From NCBI GenBank assembly GCA_932294295.1, contig OW028585.1, positions 30,054,720-30,118,719 on the forward strand: a stretch of 64,000 nt of DNA. Direction: 5' to 3'. Shown piece by piece: positions 46,697 through 57,644 of the stretch; position 1 is the stretch's first letter; each line of letters starts with the position of its first letter. The notes under the pieces are model-generated. The model was not told the DNA's origin and ran no database searches. It was given only the letters and a program-made list of their open reading frames with translations. The position numbers were made by a program, and so were the translations under genes. The stretch comes from Alitta virens (Eukaryota; Annelida; Polychaeta; Phyllodocida; Nereididae).

Positions 46697-46939
46697 TGTT
46701 ACAACATACTCAGGAAAATGATTGTGTACCATGGGGAAATAAGATGGTGTGCTGTGGGTCTGGAATATTATGCTCATAACTTGTAAACATGTTTTACATC
46801 AAAAGTTGATTTTCCTGTCATGTTTTGGGGTGAAATACAAATAAATTGTTACATTAGTATGTTATGTAATAAAGTGATAATTGAAATCCATACAATTATT
46901 ATTATTTAAGGCTAAAGGTAAACTCGTTAGTAACACCTT

Positions 46940-47140
46940 GTTGTCAAGGTGGACTTGCACTGAGTGTCTATGCCAAGGCAAGTAAAAGACCCCACACGCA
47001 TCCATGGGGTAAATGTCTAACACGGTGGATGTGGACTCTGAGCAGCCTTATCATCTCATCATTACCTCTGCCTCTGGCAGCTAGCTCGTCACATAAGCTG
47101 ACTAAGCTTCAGACCCAGTAGCATTGAGAAATTATATGCT
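46940..47140 (+). mobile_element. SINE-like family 2 copy, near full 3' part
   Basis: Plus-oriented: TTGTCAAGGTGGACTTGCAC, TGAGTGTCTATGCCAAGGCA, AGTAAAAGACCCC, ATGGGGTAAATGTCTAACAC, CTTATCATCTCATCATTACC, then GTCACATAAGCTGACTAAGC, TTCAGACCCAGTAGCATTGA. It defines the sense 3' end of the family (CAGACCCAGTAGCATTGAGA). Confidence 0.7.
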
Positions 47141-47324
47141 ATTAGACATGTTAAAACTAGGATTTCCTTTAGACCTTAATAGTGATAATCTAGTTATCAG
47201 GTTTCACTAATTAGACAATGATATATCAGGTTGTGTATTAAAAAATAATTATGTGTTTTATTACAATTAAGACCATGGACTTCCCTCTAATATCTCAGCT
47301 AGACATCAGTTGCTTTAGGCGTAA

Positions 47325-47450
47325 AAGTAGCAGTGCCTTGTACTCGGTGTCTGCACGGGAGCAAGGAATAGACCCCACCCATGGGTAGATGAGTAACATT
47401 GCTGACATGGTGGAATCCACATCATCTTAACATTACGTCTGCCTCCATTA
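47325..47450 (+). mobile_element. SINE-like family 2 copy, partial
   Basis: GTGCCTTGTACTCGGTGTCT, GGAGCAAGGAATAGACCCCA, CCCATGGGTAGATGAGTAAC, ATCATCTTAACATTACGTCT, GCC. About 200 bp after the previous copy. Confidence 0.65.
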
Positions 47451-48574
47451 TAAACTTATATTATTGTCTGTTTTGTCTATTGATATGTATTCCAGTTACT
47501 TGTGAATTGGAAAGATAAATAAGTCCCACCCCATCTGTAATTCTTGGTACTTTGAAGTCTACTTGCGATAATGGATGTGTGATGGATGTAAGGGATGTTA
47601 TTTCCACCTGTCACCGCTTGGTGGCTCACTTGTTGAGAAGGAGATTAATGAGGTCACTGTAGGTGGCGCCCTTGTTGAAAGGAATCGTATCATGTTAAAC
47701 CAGTTTGAAATTGGTGGCAGAGCTAAAAGAAGACAACTCAGTATTTCTTATTAAGTGAGTTTATGAAATTTATTTACTGAATCATATTAAAAATAACCAA
47801 AACAAAAATTTAAGTGATTATGTCGATTTCTCGTGAACATGTTAATCGAATGAAGTGTAGCACGGTGGTCACGACTTTCATTTGAAAATGTTATGAAGCA
47901 GTTTTTGAAATACATATATTTTTGTCATGAGAGCATTGAAATATTGCATATATCTTAACAATATAAACCCCTTTTTTACAGTTGTACATTTTAATTCTTA
48001 AAAGGCATTATTCACCTTTAGATCTAATATTGCCACTCAAACTAAATGATATATATATTTAAACTTCCAGGGATTATATTATGTCTCGAGTAGCGATTTT
48101 AATTAGGAACTTGGTTTTATGCAAGTGAGTTATAAATATAAAAGTAGAAGTTACTTAAAGTCATGTTTTACCTTTAGTCTGATTAGATAATTGAAAAAAC
48201 ATAATTGCAAAAATGAATATATATATAATAAATTGGTTATTGATAAATATTAAATATACAATCAAATGAAATAATCTATTAGTAGATTAAAGGAATTAAT
48301 AGAATTTTGGCTAATTGAGATGGCATGTTGTTGACCTAATATATTGCTAATGAGTAATAGTTCAATGCTAGTGTAAGCCAAGGGGCACCTGTATAGCCCC
48401 TTCTACAGACAGAAGGGCACCACAGACCACCCCAGGGCAGACCTTGGGCAGACGGAGGGGTTCTGAGTGGACAATACCCAGACATTGTGGGTCCAAGATC
48501 CAGGCAGGGTAGACTGTGAGGGCCCAGGATGACCTCTGATTGTGATAACGGTGTCTTTGTATTGAGAGATTAAA

Positions 48575-48755
48575 ATTGAGGAGAGGAGAGGAGAGGAGAG
48601 GAGAGGAGAGGAGAGGAGAGGAGAGGAGAGGAGAGGAGGGGAGGGGAGAGGAGAGGAGAGGAGAGGAGAGGAGAGGAGAGGAGAGGAGAGGAGAGGAGAG
48701 GAGAGGAGAGGAGAGGAGAGGAGAGGAGAGGAGGGGAGGGGAGGGGAGGGGAGAC
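48575..48755 (+). repeat. (GAGGA)n pentanucleotide microsatellite
   Basis: About 36 units of GAGAG/GAGGA, with GGGGA variants at 48638 and near the right end. The plus-strand frame of 70 codons across it (RRGEE repeats) is an artefact. Confidence 0.95.
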
Positions 48756-48796
48756 TTAAAGAATTTGAAATTTACTGTCGGAAAATAAACAAATTA

Positions 48797-48965
48797 GGAT
48801 AGGATAGGGTTTGGGAAATTAGGATAGGATAGAATAATAAAAACAGCAGAACAGGTTAGGATAGGATAGGATATAATAGGATAGGGAATTAGGATAGGAT
48901 AGGGTAGGACAGGATAGGGATTTAGGAAGTTGTAATAGGATAGGAGAGGATAGCATGTGATGGGA
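48797..48965 (+). repeat. (AGGAT)n pentanucleotide repeats, interrupted
   Basis: Clusters of TTAGGATAGGATAGG-type units separated by short spacers. A different pentamer from the adjoining GAGGA array, possibly derived from it. Isolated AGGATAGGATAG recurs at 50040. Confidence 0.85.
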
Positions 48966-49452
48966 TAGTATATTCTATGTAAGCATAGTAGTAAAAAGTA
49001 AGTTAATTGGAAAATGGCCTGTGTCAGCGAAATAGAATATAATAGAATAGAATGCAGTACATAGTAAAGTCTTGAGTAACGAAAAAAAAAAAGAATACAA
49101 TTTATACAAAGTTACAGCAGACAGCTCTCTAAATTGAGACTTCTTAAGATACAATTACAGACGGAACACACAAAAACGCATTAAGATCACATGCAGAAGG
49201 AAATTTGTCATAATATCTATTCATCAATCTTGTCTCACAGCGTGTTCCAGGAACTGCATACACAATATATTGTACATCAATGGAGAAATACTGCGCAGTG
49301 GCCCCGCTTCAAAAGACATCATTTGTCCGGGGCGTCTTGATTCGACTGGGGGATGTTACACAACTTTGTGAGGCGAGCTATATTTAAGTCATTTTACAAC
49401 GTGGTAATTCCCACTGCACTATGATTAGTCTACCTGGATTTTAGGTCGCGAT

Positions 49453-49779
49453 TTAACTCTGTGTATCTATTACAATGAAAGAAGTACTACATATTTATAA
49501 ATACTGAATATTAGTTAGGAAAGAAGACATTTGCACTATGATTAGTTTACCTGGATTTTAGGTCGCGATGGGTCACGGTTTACACTATTTCCGAAAATTA
49601 TCTTTTTTTATTTGACAAGTATTTAGACAAGAATGATCGTCAACCGTCATCGCCAACCAAAAAAAATTAATTTAACGGCCTCTCAGCCAATCAGACGTCT
49701 CGAATCTTCGAAATAAGCATACGCAAAACGTCGGACAAGAGTTGCAACGCCACAAACGGAACCAACCAAAGTTTATAGT
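49453..49779 (+). repeat. Second copy of the GHKL-RING upstream segment
   Basis: Matches 31853-32171 nearly throughout: TCTGTGTATCTATTACA, AGTTAGGAAAGAAGACATTT, CTGGATTTTAGGTCGCGATG, GGTCACGGTTTACACTATTT, CAGCCAATCAGACGTCT, CAAAACGTCGGACAAG, GGAACCAACCAAAGTT. Similarity stops at about 49779 just after GTTTATAGT; no GHKL exon follows. A third partial piece (CTACCTGGATTTTAGGTCGC) at 49413-49452 sits right before it. Confidence 0.85.
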
Positions 49780-50340
49780 ACACTGCGCGTAGTACTACAC
49801 TAGTCCTTCCTGCATCGTAAATTAGTCAATATTTCCGTCTGGTTGTTATATTTGGGATATATTTGTATTTTGTCTGAGGTACATACGGATAATTAAAATG
49901 ATGAGTAGGAAGTAAAAAAAGATCAAATTTGAGTATTTAAAGGAAAATCGTTATCATAATGATTATATCGGAGTATTAAGTTCATGATACATGTATATTT
50001 AATGCGAAAATACATTTGAAAATTGTGTTGTTATCAGACAGGATAGGATAGCATCAGGTCCTTTTCAACAAAATGATTCTTACTGATTCTTTTGTTGGAA
50101 ATTGAATACATGCAAAGAACAGAAAATAAAAATGGCTGGATTACTTCAGATATCGAACACAGCGATTGGTTTACGGTTCTTTTTCTTAATGAAAAAGGAC
50201 AATTCCATAATCTTCTTAACGTTCTTTATTCAGATTTCAATTTAGAAATGTCAACAGCTTTTCTTATTGAATTGGATTTATGTTTGATGAAAAGAAAGAA
50301 CCACTCCTCTCCTCTCCTCTTTTTGAATATTATGACATGT

Positions 50341-50600
50341 ACAGGGTTCCCACAGTCGTGGAAAATTCTGGAAAATCTTGGGAAAATTGGTTGTCATGGA
50401 AAAGTCCTGAAATTTTAAAAAGACATTGTCAGCAATAAAATGGGTTGTGAGGAAGGCTGTAAGGGGTGTGTGGAGGCCGTTATTATTTTCTAAGTTCGAT
50501 TTTGTTGTGCAGATTTTATTGATAGAAAGTCAAGGAAATTCTGTGAATGGTCATGGAAAAGTCATAGAATTTAATTTCATGATTTCTGTGAGAACCCTGT
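50341..50600. mobile_element. MITE-like element with ACAGGGTTCYCACAG ends
   Basis: Begins ACAGGGTTCCCACAGTCGTG and ends TCTGTGAGAACCCTGT, near-perfect inverted repeats of about 15 bp. The interior has palindromic TGGAAAATTCTGGAAAATC and TCATGGAAAAGTCATAGAAT. Single copy in the window; no coding capacity. Confidence 0.7.
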
Positions 50601-50683
50601 ACACTGTAGTAATAAACTTGAGTGAATGAAAAAATGAATAATTTACATAAGTTTATTTTAGCACTGGTCTGACTGTATGCATA

Positions 50684-50697
50684 GTTACCATAGCAAC
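50684..50697. promoter_or_regulatory. RFX X-box match
   Basis: GTTACCATAGCAAC fits the two-half-site RFX consensus (GTNRCC, 0-3 spacer, RGYAAC). No gene start is apparent next to it. Confidence 0.45.
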
Positions 50698-51889
50698 GAG
50701 GTCAACCTGTACACTGTACTGACACTACTGTGCCTCGCTCTCATCACCCTTACACAATCAGTACTTACAGTACAATACCCCATGTTTTGTTTATTTACCA
50801 TATTTTTTCACCCCCTTCCAGACTATCCAGGCCAACCCGGAAGTAATCAAGGGGGGTAAAGCAAAACCAAGGGTGTGATAAACTCATGATAAACCCTGGG
50901 GTAACTAGGAGAGGGTGTAAGATGATAAAAGGGTGAAATGGGGGCTATGGGGCAAATGGAAACAGGGTGCAGACAGGTGTGGGTAACCAGCAACTCTAGA
51001 AGATTTTGATATACTAGCCATTTCCAAACTTTTTTTTTCCAAACTGTTTTTCAAAATAATTTTTCTTTTTAACTCACTGACTCACTGACCTATAGTTTAC
51101 TGTAACAGATATGAATGCTTGATATTTTTTTTAAACACTTTATTAGAATTAAATTAGTGAAAATTTTAATTTATGACATAATTTATTATATTATCCAAGT
51201 TGCAACAACCAGGACCCCAGTTAACTTCACAATTACTGACTTTGTGTGGACTACTAATGAAATATGTACAAATTTATTTATAAGTTTGTATTAATATTAT
51301 TCAATACCATTAATAAACTAAGTTATTAAGAACTAGCATTTGTTCAGATCAATTTAGGCAGCGATGTCTTCGCAAAAACATTACATTATAAATCTCTTAC
51401 CAAGACGTTCACAGTACTTTATAGTAAGTAAATGTTTGCTTAGTATTTTTGGCATATTACAAATTATCATTATATTATCATTATATGTTTATTGTGAAAA
51501 TTTGAATAACCTTTTCTCCTGTAGTCTATGCAGTGGCAGGATTATGACACCAGCTGGTTTCTCGTTAGTCTTAGTGATCTGAGCCATTTACCATGTTAAT
51601 TTACCATGTTAATGCGTTTAGTTTCAACTGTTTAATATGTTGCTATTTCAATTTGAAATGCATCCATTAATGTTTGTTATTTGAAAATGTTAGTTTTCTC
51701 GTTGAATGCACTATTAATTAGTTGACTTTAATCTTTATTTTAAACCCGGATTTCAATATTATTTGAAATGCATTTAATTCAAATGCTGTATCATTATGAA
51801 AATATAATCGTCTCGTTCAATACACTGTTAATTTCTTGACTCTAATCTTTATGAATGAGTCCAGAATGACATTATTTTAATTCATGATT

Positions 51890-52192
51890 TCAATTTTATT
51901 TCAGTCATGGCCCGCAAATTAGACTGTTTTACCATCGCTGTGGGTTCTAATCGGATACAATAGTCCTGATACAATCTGATTTAACGCCGGTCGCCTACAC
52001 ATTGTACAGACTACGGAAATCTGGATATTATCAAAAACTGAACGTTCGTCTCTCTTGTGGAGCTTTCCTGGATTATTTCAGAAGAACAAAAGAAAAAAAA
52101 TAGGAGAATACAGAACGGAACTCGCTACTGGACGTACCCAAGTATTACAAGACTCCTCACACAACTGCGCACAAATATTATATTTTTAGTAA
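51890..52192 (+). other. Possible non-coding first exon (weak)
   Basis: A less AT-rich stretch ending in TTTTTAGTAAGTACATT, which contains a good donor (AG/GTAAGT-like, TA/GTAAGT). No start codon with a useful frame precedes it. Proposed only because of composition and the donor. Confidence 0.2.
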
Positions 52193-52969
52193 GTACATTT
52201 TGCCTTCTAGTAGATTGATAAATTTCTAGACATGTATATTTCAACTATTTTCAAGTGATATGCGTCGTGATATGATTGGTGATCTTTAGTTGTCGCAAAG
52301 TGGAAATATCTCGAGTCGTGAATGTATGGTCGGAATGATTTTTGTGTTATTTATGAAACCAAAATGGAACGATTTGTTCGATATGTCTTGATAATGGGCA
52401 GTTGTCGTGCTTTTCATACTGTTATAGCGGTTAAGTACAATTTTCTTGAACTGATAACTAAATAATAAGGCAGAATTGTAGTCTTAGCGATGTTAATCTT
52501 ACGGGTTTTTGGTCACGAGTTACCAATATCGGAGTTTAATTTTTCATCGGAGGATATTTGACCTTTGCCTTGTATGGTAATGGCGATGTTTTTGTCAAAT
52601 TTTATTCATCATGTTCTGAACAATTTTAGTCCGTTGAACAAGCATTCTTGCAAAAAATAATGCTATAGAAAATGCACGTATTGTCTGAAGGATTTTGATA
52701 CAGCTCTGGGGCCATTGGAGAGGGTATTCGCATTTCGATATTCAAATTGCGAAAAAGAAAAAGATATTGCTCAGCCCACATTATGATTTTTGTCTGACAT
52801 TAAGCATGTGACATTTCACCTGTCACCAACTTGCTGCTTGGAAAAACATTCTATGGAGAACGCTTCCCGCTGTTCCGCTGTGGAGGTGTTGTTCCGCCGT
52901 TTACCTAATCAGACGATAGAAGTTTAGAAGTCGATGGAGTGTTGCTATTTATAGCAGTGTCTCGTCTTT

Positions 52970-52983
52970 GTTGTCATGGCAAC
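52970..52983. promoter_or_regulatory. RFX X-box match
   Basis: GTTGTCATGGCAAC is a near-palindromic X-box with both half-sites intact. It lies about 800 bp downstream of a possible non-coding first exon (about 51900-52190). Confidence 0.5.
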
Positions 52984-53619
52984 TCATCTGGCACCTCCCA
53001 CGCCTCCTTTACTAGAGAGCTACATCGGAGAATCGGAGAGATTCATTCACGAAATAAGATGGGCATGTTTTTATTTCAATGAAATGGAGTGTTGAATTAA
53101 TGCAAAAATTGATAATTTAGAAAGGCTTGGCTCACAGAATTAATGCTTCACATGATGTTAACATGAATTTAACATGATGTAGACATGGTTTACATTGCAA
53201 TATACATGATGTTACATCATTTTACATGCTGTAAATATCCATAATTTAAGCGGGGTGACCTAGCAGTTAAGTCATTGGCTAAAGGTAGTTAGATAGATAG
53301 ATAGATAGATACTTTATTTTGATGGAATGGTACAAAAATTATTATGATGTTAACTCCTGAGCATTAGCTGTAATGGTGGCACCTTCAATAAAAAGAAAGA
53401 AAATTAAATTAAGATTAAACAAAAATAATATGCTATTATTATTTACAAGTTATATAACATGGATAGAATATTTTTTTTGTACTAAAATGTAATAATGATA
53501 ATGTAATAATGACATGAAAGGGATGGGATGAGTTGAGTTTTATGACTGACAAATATAGCAGCCTGGGCACTCTTCATGAGCTGGCTGAATTTCATTCAAG
53601 TGTCTGTGTTAATTGAAAC

Positions 53620-53690
53620 ATCCAACCCAAGGGGTAAATGTGTAACCTGGTGTGGACTCCCAATATCTTTCTCATATCTTCTAATTTCAA
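53620..53690 (+). mobile_element. SINE-like family 2 fragment
   Basis: CCAAGGGGTAAATGTGTAAC, CTGGTGTGGACTCCCAATAT. Short piece of the family core. Confidence 0.45.
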
Positions 53691-54630
53691 TCAACTTTCA
53701 TGAAGATCAAATTGCATATATCCTAAAATTGATAACATACATGCTGTTAACATTATTTCATTATATTATCAAATATCATAATCATATCATAAATCATAAT
53801 TATATAAGCATAATAGCCATACTGCCCCCTATTTACTGACCAGTTTTTCAAGGTCATCATACAATAATTGTCATGTCATGAAAATGACCGCTTTGGGTAT
53901 ATGAAATATTTCTGAATGGCCAATTTTTTTTTTCAAGGTTAATTGCTATATATAGCTATATATTCATGATATATGTGTCATAGTACACATAGGTCAGTGT
54001 TGTGTTTACAAAGACTCAGCTGCTCAGCTGAACAGCTCTGAATATATTAAACAAATATATACACTTGAACAATATGTAATATTATATATTAATATAATTA
54101 TAGGGTTACAAAGAGGCCTGTTCTGAGGGTATAGGTTATATTAGGTCTTTTTTTTTTCGTTAAAAATAATAAAATGGTAAAAAACTTACAACAATGTGCA
54201 ATCATAAAAGGGTAAATTATTTTATAACAATTTACAATTATAAAATGGTAAAAAATAATTTTACCACAACATTGAAACAACACTACAGTAACATTGGCTG
54301 AATATCAAATTACTGTGTTTTAAACAGATGTTAAACATATTGTTAAAAGCAGGTATTTAGGTTTTGATTGGGTATTTTAGTAAATATTATAATATCAATA
54401 TATAAGTGGATGATGTAAACAAAAGATGTGATTTATATATACATTAATTTTGTAAAATGATATGATGATGTTTTCACTTCACAGCCATGAAAGGTAAGAA
54501 AAAAATATGCAAAGAACATTGAAAAAATTAAATTAACGTTTGTCAATCACAACAGTACTGTACTTAGCAGCTCCTTATAAATAAACAAAAAATGCAATTA
54601 ATTATAAATAAATTATAAAATAATTGAACA

Positions 54631-55090
54631 GTGTTAAATGGAGATTAATTATATTTTGTTAATGGAAAGTTGTGTTATTATGTTCCTTGTTCAGCTTTAA
54701 CAGCCAGAAAAAGTTGGAAAATTACATGAAAGCAACTTTGAAAAATATTAAAGTATAAGTACAATATTAAGCTGTTCCTAGTCCGACAAAACTGCCTAAC
54801 GACTCGCTTGCAAAATGACAGCAATATTTCGGTCTAAGCTGTTCCTAATCATATAACTGGATACCGTAGTACTGTAAAATCAGTATATAGGTGGATTTAT
54901 AAAAATATGTTGTACAAAAATTATACAATGTTAAATGGAGACTTATAGTAAGTTATGATATTGTGTTCCCATTTACAGTTTTACAGCCAGCCATTAAAAG
55001 TTAGCAAACTCCATGGAAACAACGTTGAAAGAACATTATACTAACGTTTGTCCAACACCACAATACTGCTGTAGTAAGCTGGTCCTAATC
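54631..55090 (+). repeat. Diverged tandem duplication, period about 297 bp
   Basis: GTTAAATGGAGA, TGTGTT..TGTTCC, TTACAGCCAG.., AAAAGTT, AAC.TTGAAA in order at 54631-54760 and again at 54929-55045; TAAGCTG.TCCTAATC follows both. Clearly related but well diverged. A further piece (TTAACGTTTGTCAATCACAA, 54533) resembles 55048 (CTAACGTTTGTCCAACACCA). Confidence 0.55.
54770..54835 (+). repeat. Two-copy inverted dispersed repeat, copy 1
   Basis: TAGTCCGACAAAACTGCCTA, CTCGCTTGCAAAATGACAGC, AATATTTCGGTCTA. The inverted copy is at 63428-63482 (AGACCGAAATATTGCTGTCA, TTTGCGAG, GGCAGTTTGTCGGACTA), 8.6 kb away. Confidence 0.65.
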
Positions 55091-55289
55091 TAATATAGAG
55101 GATTGGCAGTAGCTGGGAGCAGTACACTGCAGCCTTTAACAGAATATACATCAAAACAAGTGGGCTGTATTACTTGCTATAGACATCCCGAGCTTGTTTT
55201 TTGCTCCTTCATATATGCATTATGGATGGGAAGTCTCTGCCACCTGGCATATGAGAAACTTGGTGAATTAGTGATATTTCTGGGTAGCT

Positions 55290-55332
55290 ACAGCATCAAG
55301 CAGCAGCATCAGCAGCAGCAGCAGCAGCAAAA
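55290..55332 (+). repeat. (CAG)n run
   Basis: AGCAGCAGCATCAGCAGCAG CAGCAGCAGC-type trinucleotide run, leading into a tRNA-like SINE head. A similar short CAG run lies at 59817-59850. Confidence 0.85.
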
Positions 55333-55560
55333 GTGGTGTGGGCTTGTGCTCAGTGGTTTTGTTGCATCTCGAGAAAAAGAGAGCGATTGGTCCCGGGTTC
55401 GATTCCTGGACCGGGTACTAATTGCTACTCATTGTGAGTTACTTCTCAGCCGGATGCTGATGTTGATGTTAAGAGGTCCTGTACACGGTGTCTATGCTGA
55501 GGCAAGTACAAGACCCCACCCTTGACTCCATCATTCATTACGTCTGCCTTATTGGATGGT
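55330..55560 (+). mobile_element. SINE-like family 2 copy with a tRNA-like head
   Basis: GGCTTGTGCTCAGTGGTTTT resembles an A box, and GGTCCCGGGTTCGATTCCTG is a clear B box with T-arm. It then runs through GTGAGTTACTTCTCAGCC, TTAAGAGGTCCTGTACACGG and TGTCTATGCTGAGGCAAGTA into the family 2 core. It is the only copy here with the head, and it shows that family 2 is probably also tRNA-derived. Confidence 0.6.
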
Positions 55561-55564
55561 TTAT

Positions 55565-55710
55565 ATGAACGGTCACCAGAGGCAGACGTAATGATGAGAT
55601 GATGTTGATTGGGAGTCCAGACCATGTTACCGGTTTGGTCATTTTTGGTGGGGTCTGTTACTCGCCTTAGCATAGACGCCGAGTACAAGGCACCACCAAT
55701 TTAACATCTC
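55565..55710 (-). mobile_element. SINE-like family 2 copy, opposite orientation
   Basis: GGCAGACGTAATGATGAGAT, GGGAGTCCAGACCATGTTAC, GGTGGGGTCTGTTACTCGCC, TTAGCATAGACGCCGAGTAC, AAGGCACCACCAATTTAACA. Together with the previous copy it forms a long inverted repeat (tail to tail around 55560). Confidence 0.7.
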
Positions 55711-55839
55711 ATGTAAACAACATCCAGCTGGGATGTAGCTTATGAAGCATGCCCGGGCTAGAAACCGAACTATGTTGGATAGATAGATTGGGAGGAACTT
55801 AGTGCAGCCCTCTAAATCCAGTTCTTGCCATTCACTAAC

Positions 55840-55930
55840 AATAGAGTGTTTGTAGACTCCGAACATTATCATCTCATCATTACATCTTCCGGCAGCTGAT
55901 CACATAAACCTTCAGACCCAGTTGCGTTGA
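55840..55930 (+). mobile_element. SINE-like family 2, 3' fragment
   Basis: GTAGACTCCGAACATTATCA, TCTCATCATTACATCTTCC, AGCTGATCACATAAACCTTC, AGACCCAGTTGCGTTGA. Confidence 0.55.
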
Positions 55931-56029
55931 TAATGTTTTTATTGTAGAGCTCAGCCAAGAGCTATGTCAATGATCATGATGATAGTTTTATCTCGTTATG
56001 GCAATTACTCCGTATATGAACAGTAGCGT

Positions 56030-56043
56030 GTTGCCATGGCAGC
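56030..56043. promoter_or_regulatory. RFX X-box-like site
   Basis: GTTGCCATGGCAGC; the first half-site is perfect and the second has one mismatch (AGC for AAC). Confidence 0.35.
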
Positions 56044-56229
56044 GAACATGTTTAGGCAGACGTCATAACTGGGAAACGGTGATAAGGGCCGACCTGATAT
56101 TGTTGCAGCTTCTCTTGGGAGACACCCACTCAGTATATATATAAACACTTTTGTGTATTCTCCAATATCATGTTGGCATTGGGAGCTATTTATGTGACCA
56201 GAGCTGTTGAATTACTCGAATACAGTAAA

Positions 56230-56800
56230 AAATATGCGTCCATGTGGGGGCAAGTAAAAGAACCCATCCCATGGGGTAAATGCAGTGTTCCAGCTAGGAT
56301 TTGATTCGGGCATAGCGCACAAGAATATTAGGACACCTAAATAGAATCGTTATGGGTGGCTATCTACTTGAAAAGAAAAAAACAAAATCTTGATTTAATT
56401 TCGGGCATGGCACTAACAAAATCGGGCATGGCGCAAGGGGCGTCAGATATGGCCATGCTCAAATGGCTTAGCTGGAAACAGTGAAATGTATGATGGACTC
56501 CTTGTCTCAAAGCACTAGCAAGCAGTGTTATTTCATCATTATGTCTGCCTGCAACTGGTCGGGGGTGGGAGCGCATAGCTCAGTGGTTGTGTGCTGGGCT
56601 TCCAACTACTGGGTCCCGGGTTCAATTCCCGAGCCTATGTTGGATGGCTGTTTCATCCTTCATAACATTGCCATAGTCCCTGCCTGTTCTAATCAGCCCA
56701 TCAGGTGCAGAAATACAGGACGTAAAGCCCCAAGCCACCCACCCACAATGCCTGCAACTGGTCACATAAGTTTACCGAGCTTCAGACTGGTCAGTAGCTA
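56230..56800 (+). mobile_element. SINE-like family 2 copy, interrupted by two insertions
   Basis: Core pieces CATGTGGGGGCAAGTAAAAG, CATCCCATGGGGTAAATG (56240-56282), then after unrelated sequence GTATGATGGACTCCTTG (56486), TTTCATCATTATGTCTGCC, and after the tRNA-Gly SINE GGTCACATAAGTTTACCGAG, CTTCAGACTGGTCAGTAGC (56761-56800). The unrelated block 56283-56480 contains ATTCGGGCATAGCGCACAAG and TCGGGCATGGCGCAAGG words and may be another insertion. Confidence 0.5.
56561..56748 (+). mobile_element. tRNA-Gly-headed SINE nested inside a family-2 repeat
   Basis: Full-length copy with A box (TAGCTCAGTGGTTG), CTTCCAA loop and B box, bounded by the exact 15-bp direct repeat TGCCTGCAACTGGTC at 56546-56560 and 56749-56763. 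The duplicated target is itself part of a family-2 element (CATTATGTCTGCCTGCAACTGGTC continuing as CACATAAG...CTTCAGAC after the SINE, in pieces). The tRNA-Gly SINE is therefore the younger of the two. Confidence 0.9.
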
Positions 56801-57349
56801 GGCTTCCTCAAAATTAATTCCAGCCTTAGCCACTGTGGCTAAAACAGTCCAATATTTTTTAGCCACAACAGAGACAGTTTAGCCACCACCATTATTTGAA
56901 GCAGCTTTGAAAAGTTTCTAATTCCCATTCAAAAACATACTTGACCTGATGTATTGTGATTTTATAGTGTAAATGGTACAAAAACGATACTGAGAATCTA
57001 GTCTTTTCGCTACTAAGTTTGACAGATTTTTGCCACTCAAGCATTTAATTTAGCCACAGTTACTTAAATTTCGCCAAGAGGACCGTGGCGAACGTTTAGC
57101 AGAAGCCTAGTGTCTCATAGCTTTATCTCAGCTGGAAGTCATTTGCAAGAGACATTTAATTGGTGGTCATTGTACATGTTGTCTATGCTGGGGCAAGTAA
57201 GTTGTAGTGAATTAACTCCCTCCTTGTAAATGTCATTCCTTCATCACAAACATGTCTTAATATATCTATTATATAAACGTCAGTTGTACCTGGTGAGTTT
57301 TAAGTATAAGTTAAATTCTAATTTATTTATTGTGTGCACTGTTGTAAGG

Positions 57350-57361
57350 GGGGGGGGGGGT
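57350..57361 (+). repeat. Poly-G run
   Basis: A run of about 12 G. Comparable G or C runs lie at 13660, 16886, 34591, 39604, 46206 and 46241. Confidence 0.9.
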
Positions 57362-57470
57362 GAAATATAACTGAGTTATTCACACTGCCTTATTAATAAT
57401 AATTTATCATATTGATAATTAGTAATAATTACATAAATGTGGTCTGTCATTTGGGACTTCATTTCCTAAT

Positions 57471-57640
57471 ATGACACCAATCAGAAATGCAGCTTTGCTA
57501 CTTGTAGGTTACAGTGGGAGGTCTAATTATGTGATACAAGAGAAAGCCCAGAAAATGCTGACAAGCATTAGATCAAACCAACCAGCCCACATAATTAGAT
57601 TTTTGCAAGAATACAGGCATAATTTGCTGGGATGTGTTGA
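57471..57640 (+). other. Possible coding exon (weak)
   Basis: Open frame reading MTPIRNAALLLVGYSGRSNY and IRFLQEYRHNLLG with non-repetitive, protein-like composition and a possible donor near 57645. No family recognised and no partner exons in phase were found. It ends where the TTAAGACCACC array starts. Confidence 0.25.
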
Positions 57641-57644
57641 GGTA

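Larger units (their letters stand above)
47760..49400. other. Gene-free stretch
   Basis: Apart from the two pentanucleotide arrays, I see nothing but AT-rich sequence. At 48370-48540 there is a short GC-richer patch (CACAGACCACCCCAGGGCAG) with no motif I can assign. Confidence 0.5.

Noticed and set aside
48576..48788. 70-codon frame of RRGEE repeats.
   Set aside because: Entirely a GAGGA pentanucleotide microsatellite.
50092..50418. 108-codon open frame (MLEIEYMQRTENK...).
   Set aside because: The second half runs into an inverted-repeat element, and no homology or flanking exons were recognised. Kept as unassigned.
50820..50858. Small exon reading TIQANPEVIKG between CCCCTTCCAG and GTAAAG.
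   Set aside because: Its phase gives a stop when joined to the only candidate upstream exon (43498-43550), and there is no other partner.
55103..55525. 140-codon open frame.
   Set aside because: Covers a CAG run and a SINE head and core; no protein-like signal beyond that.
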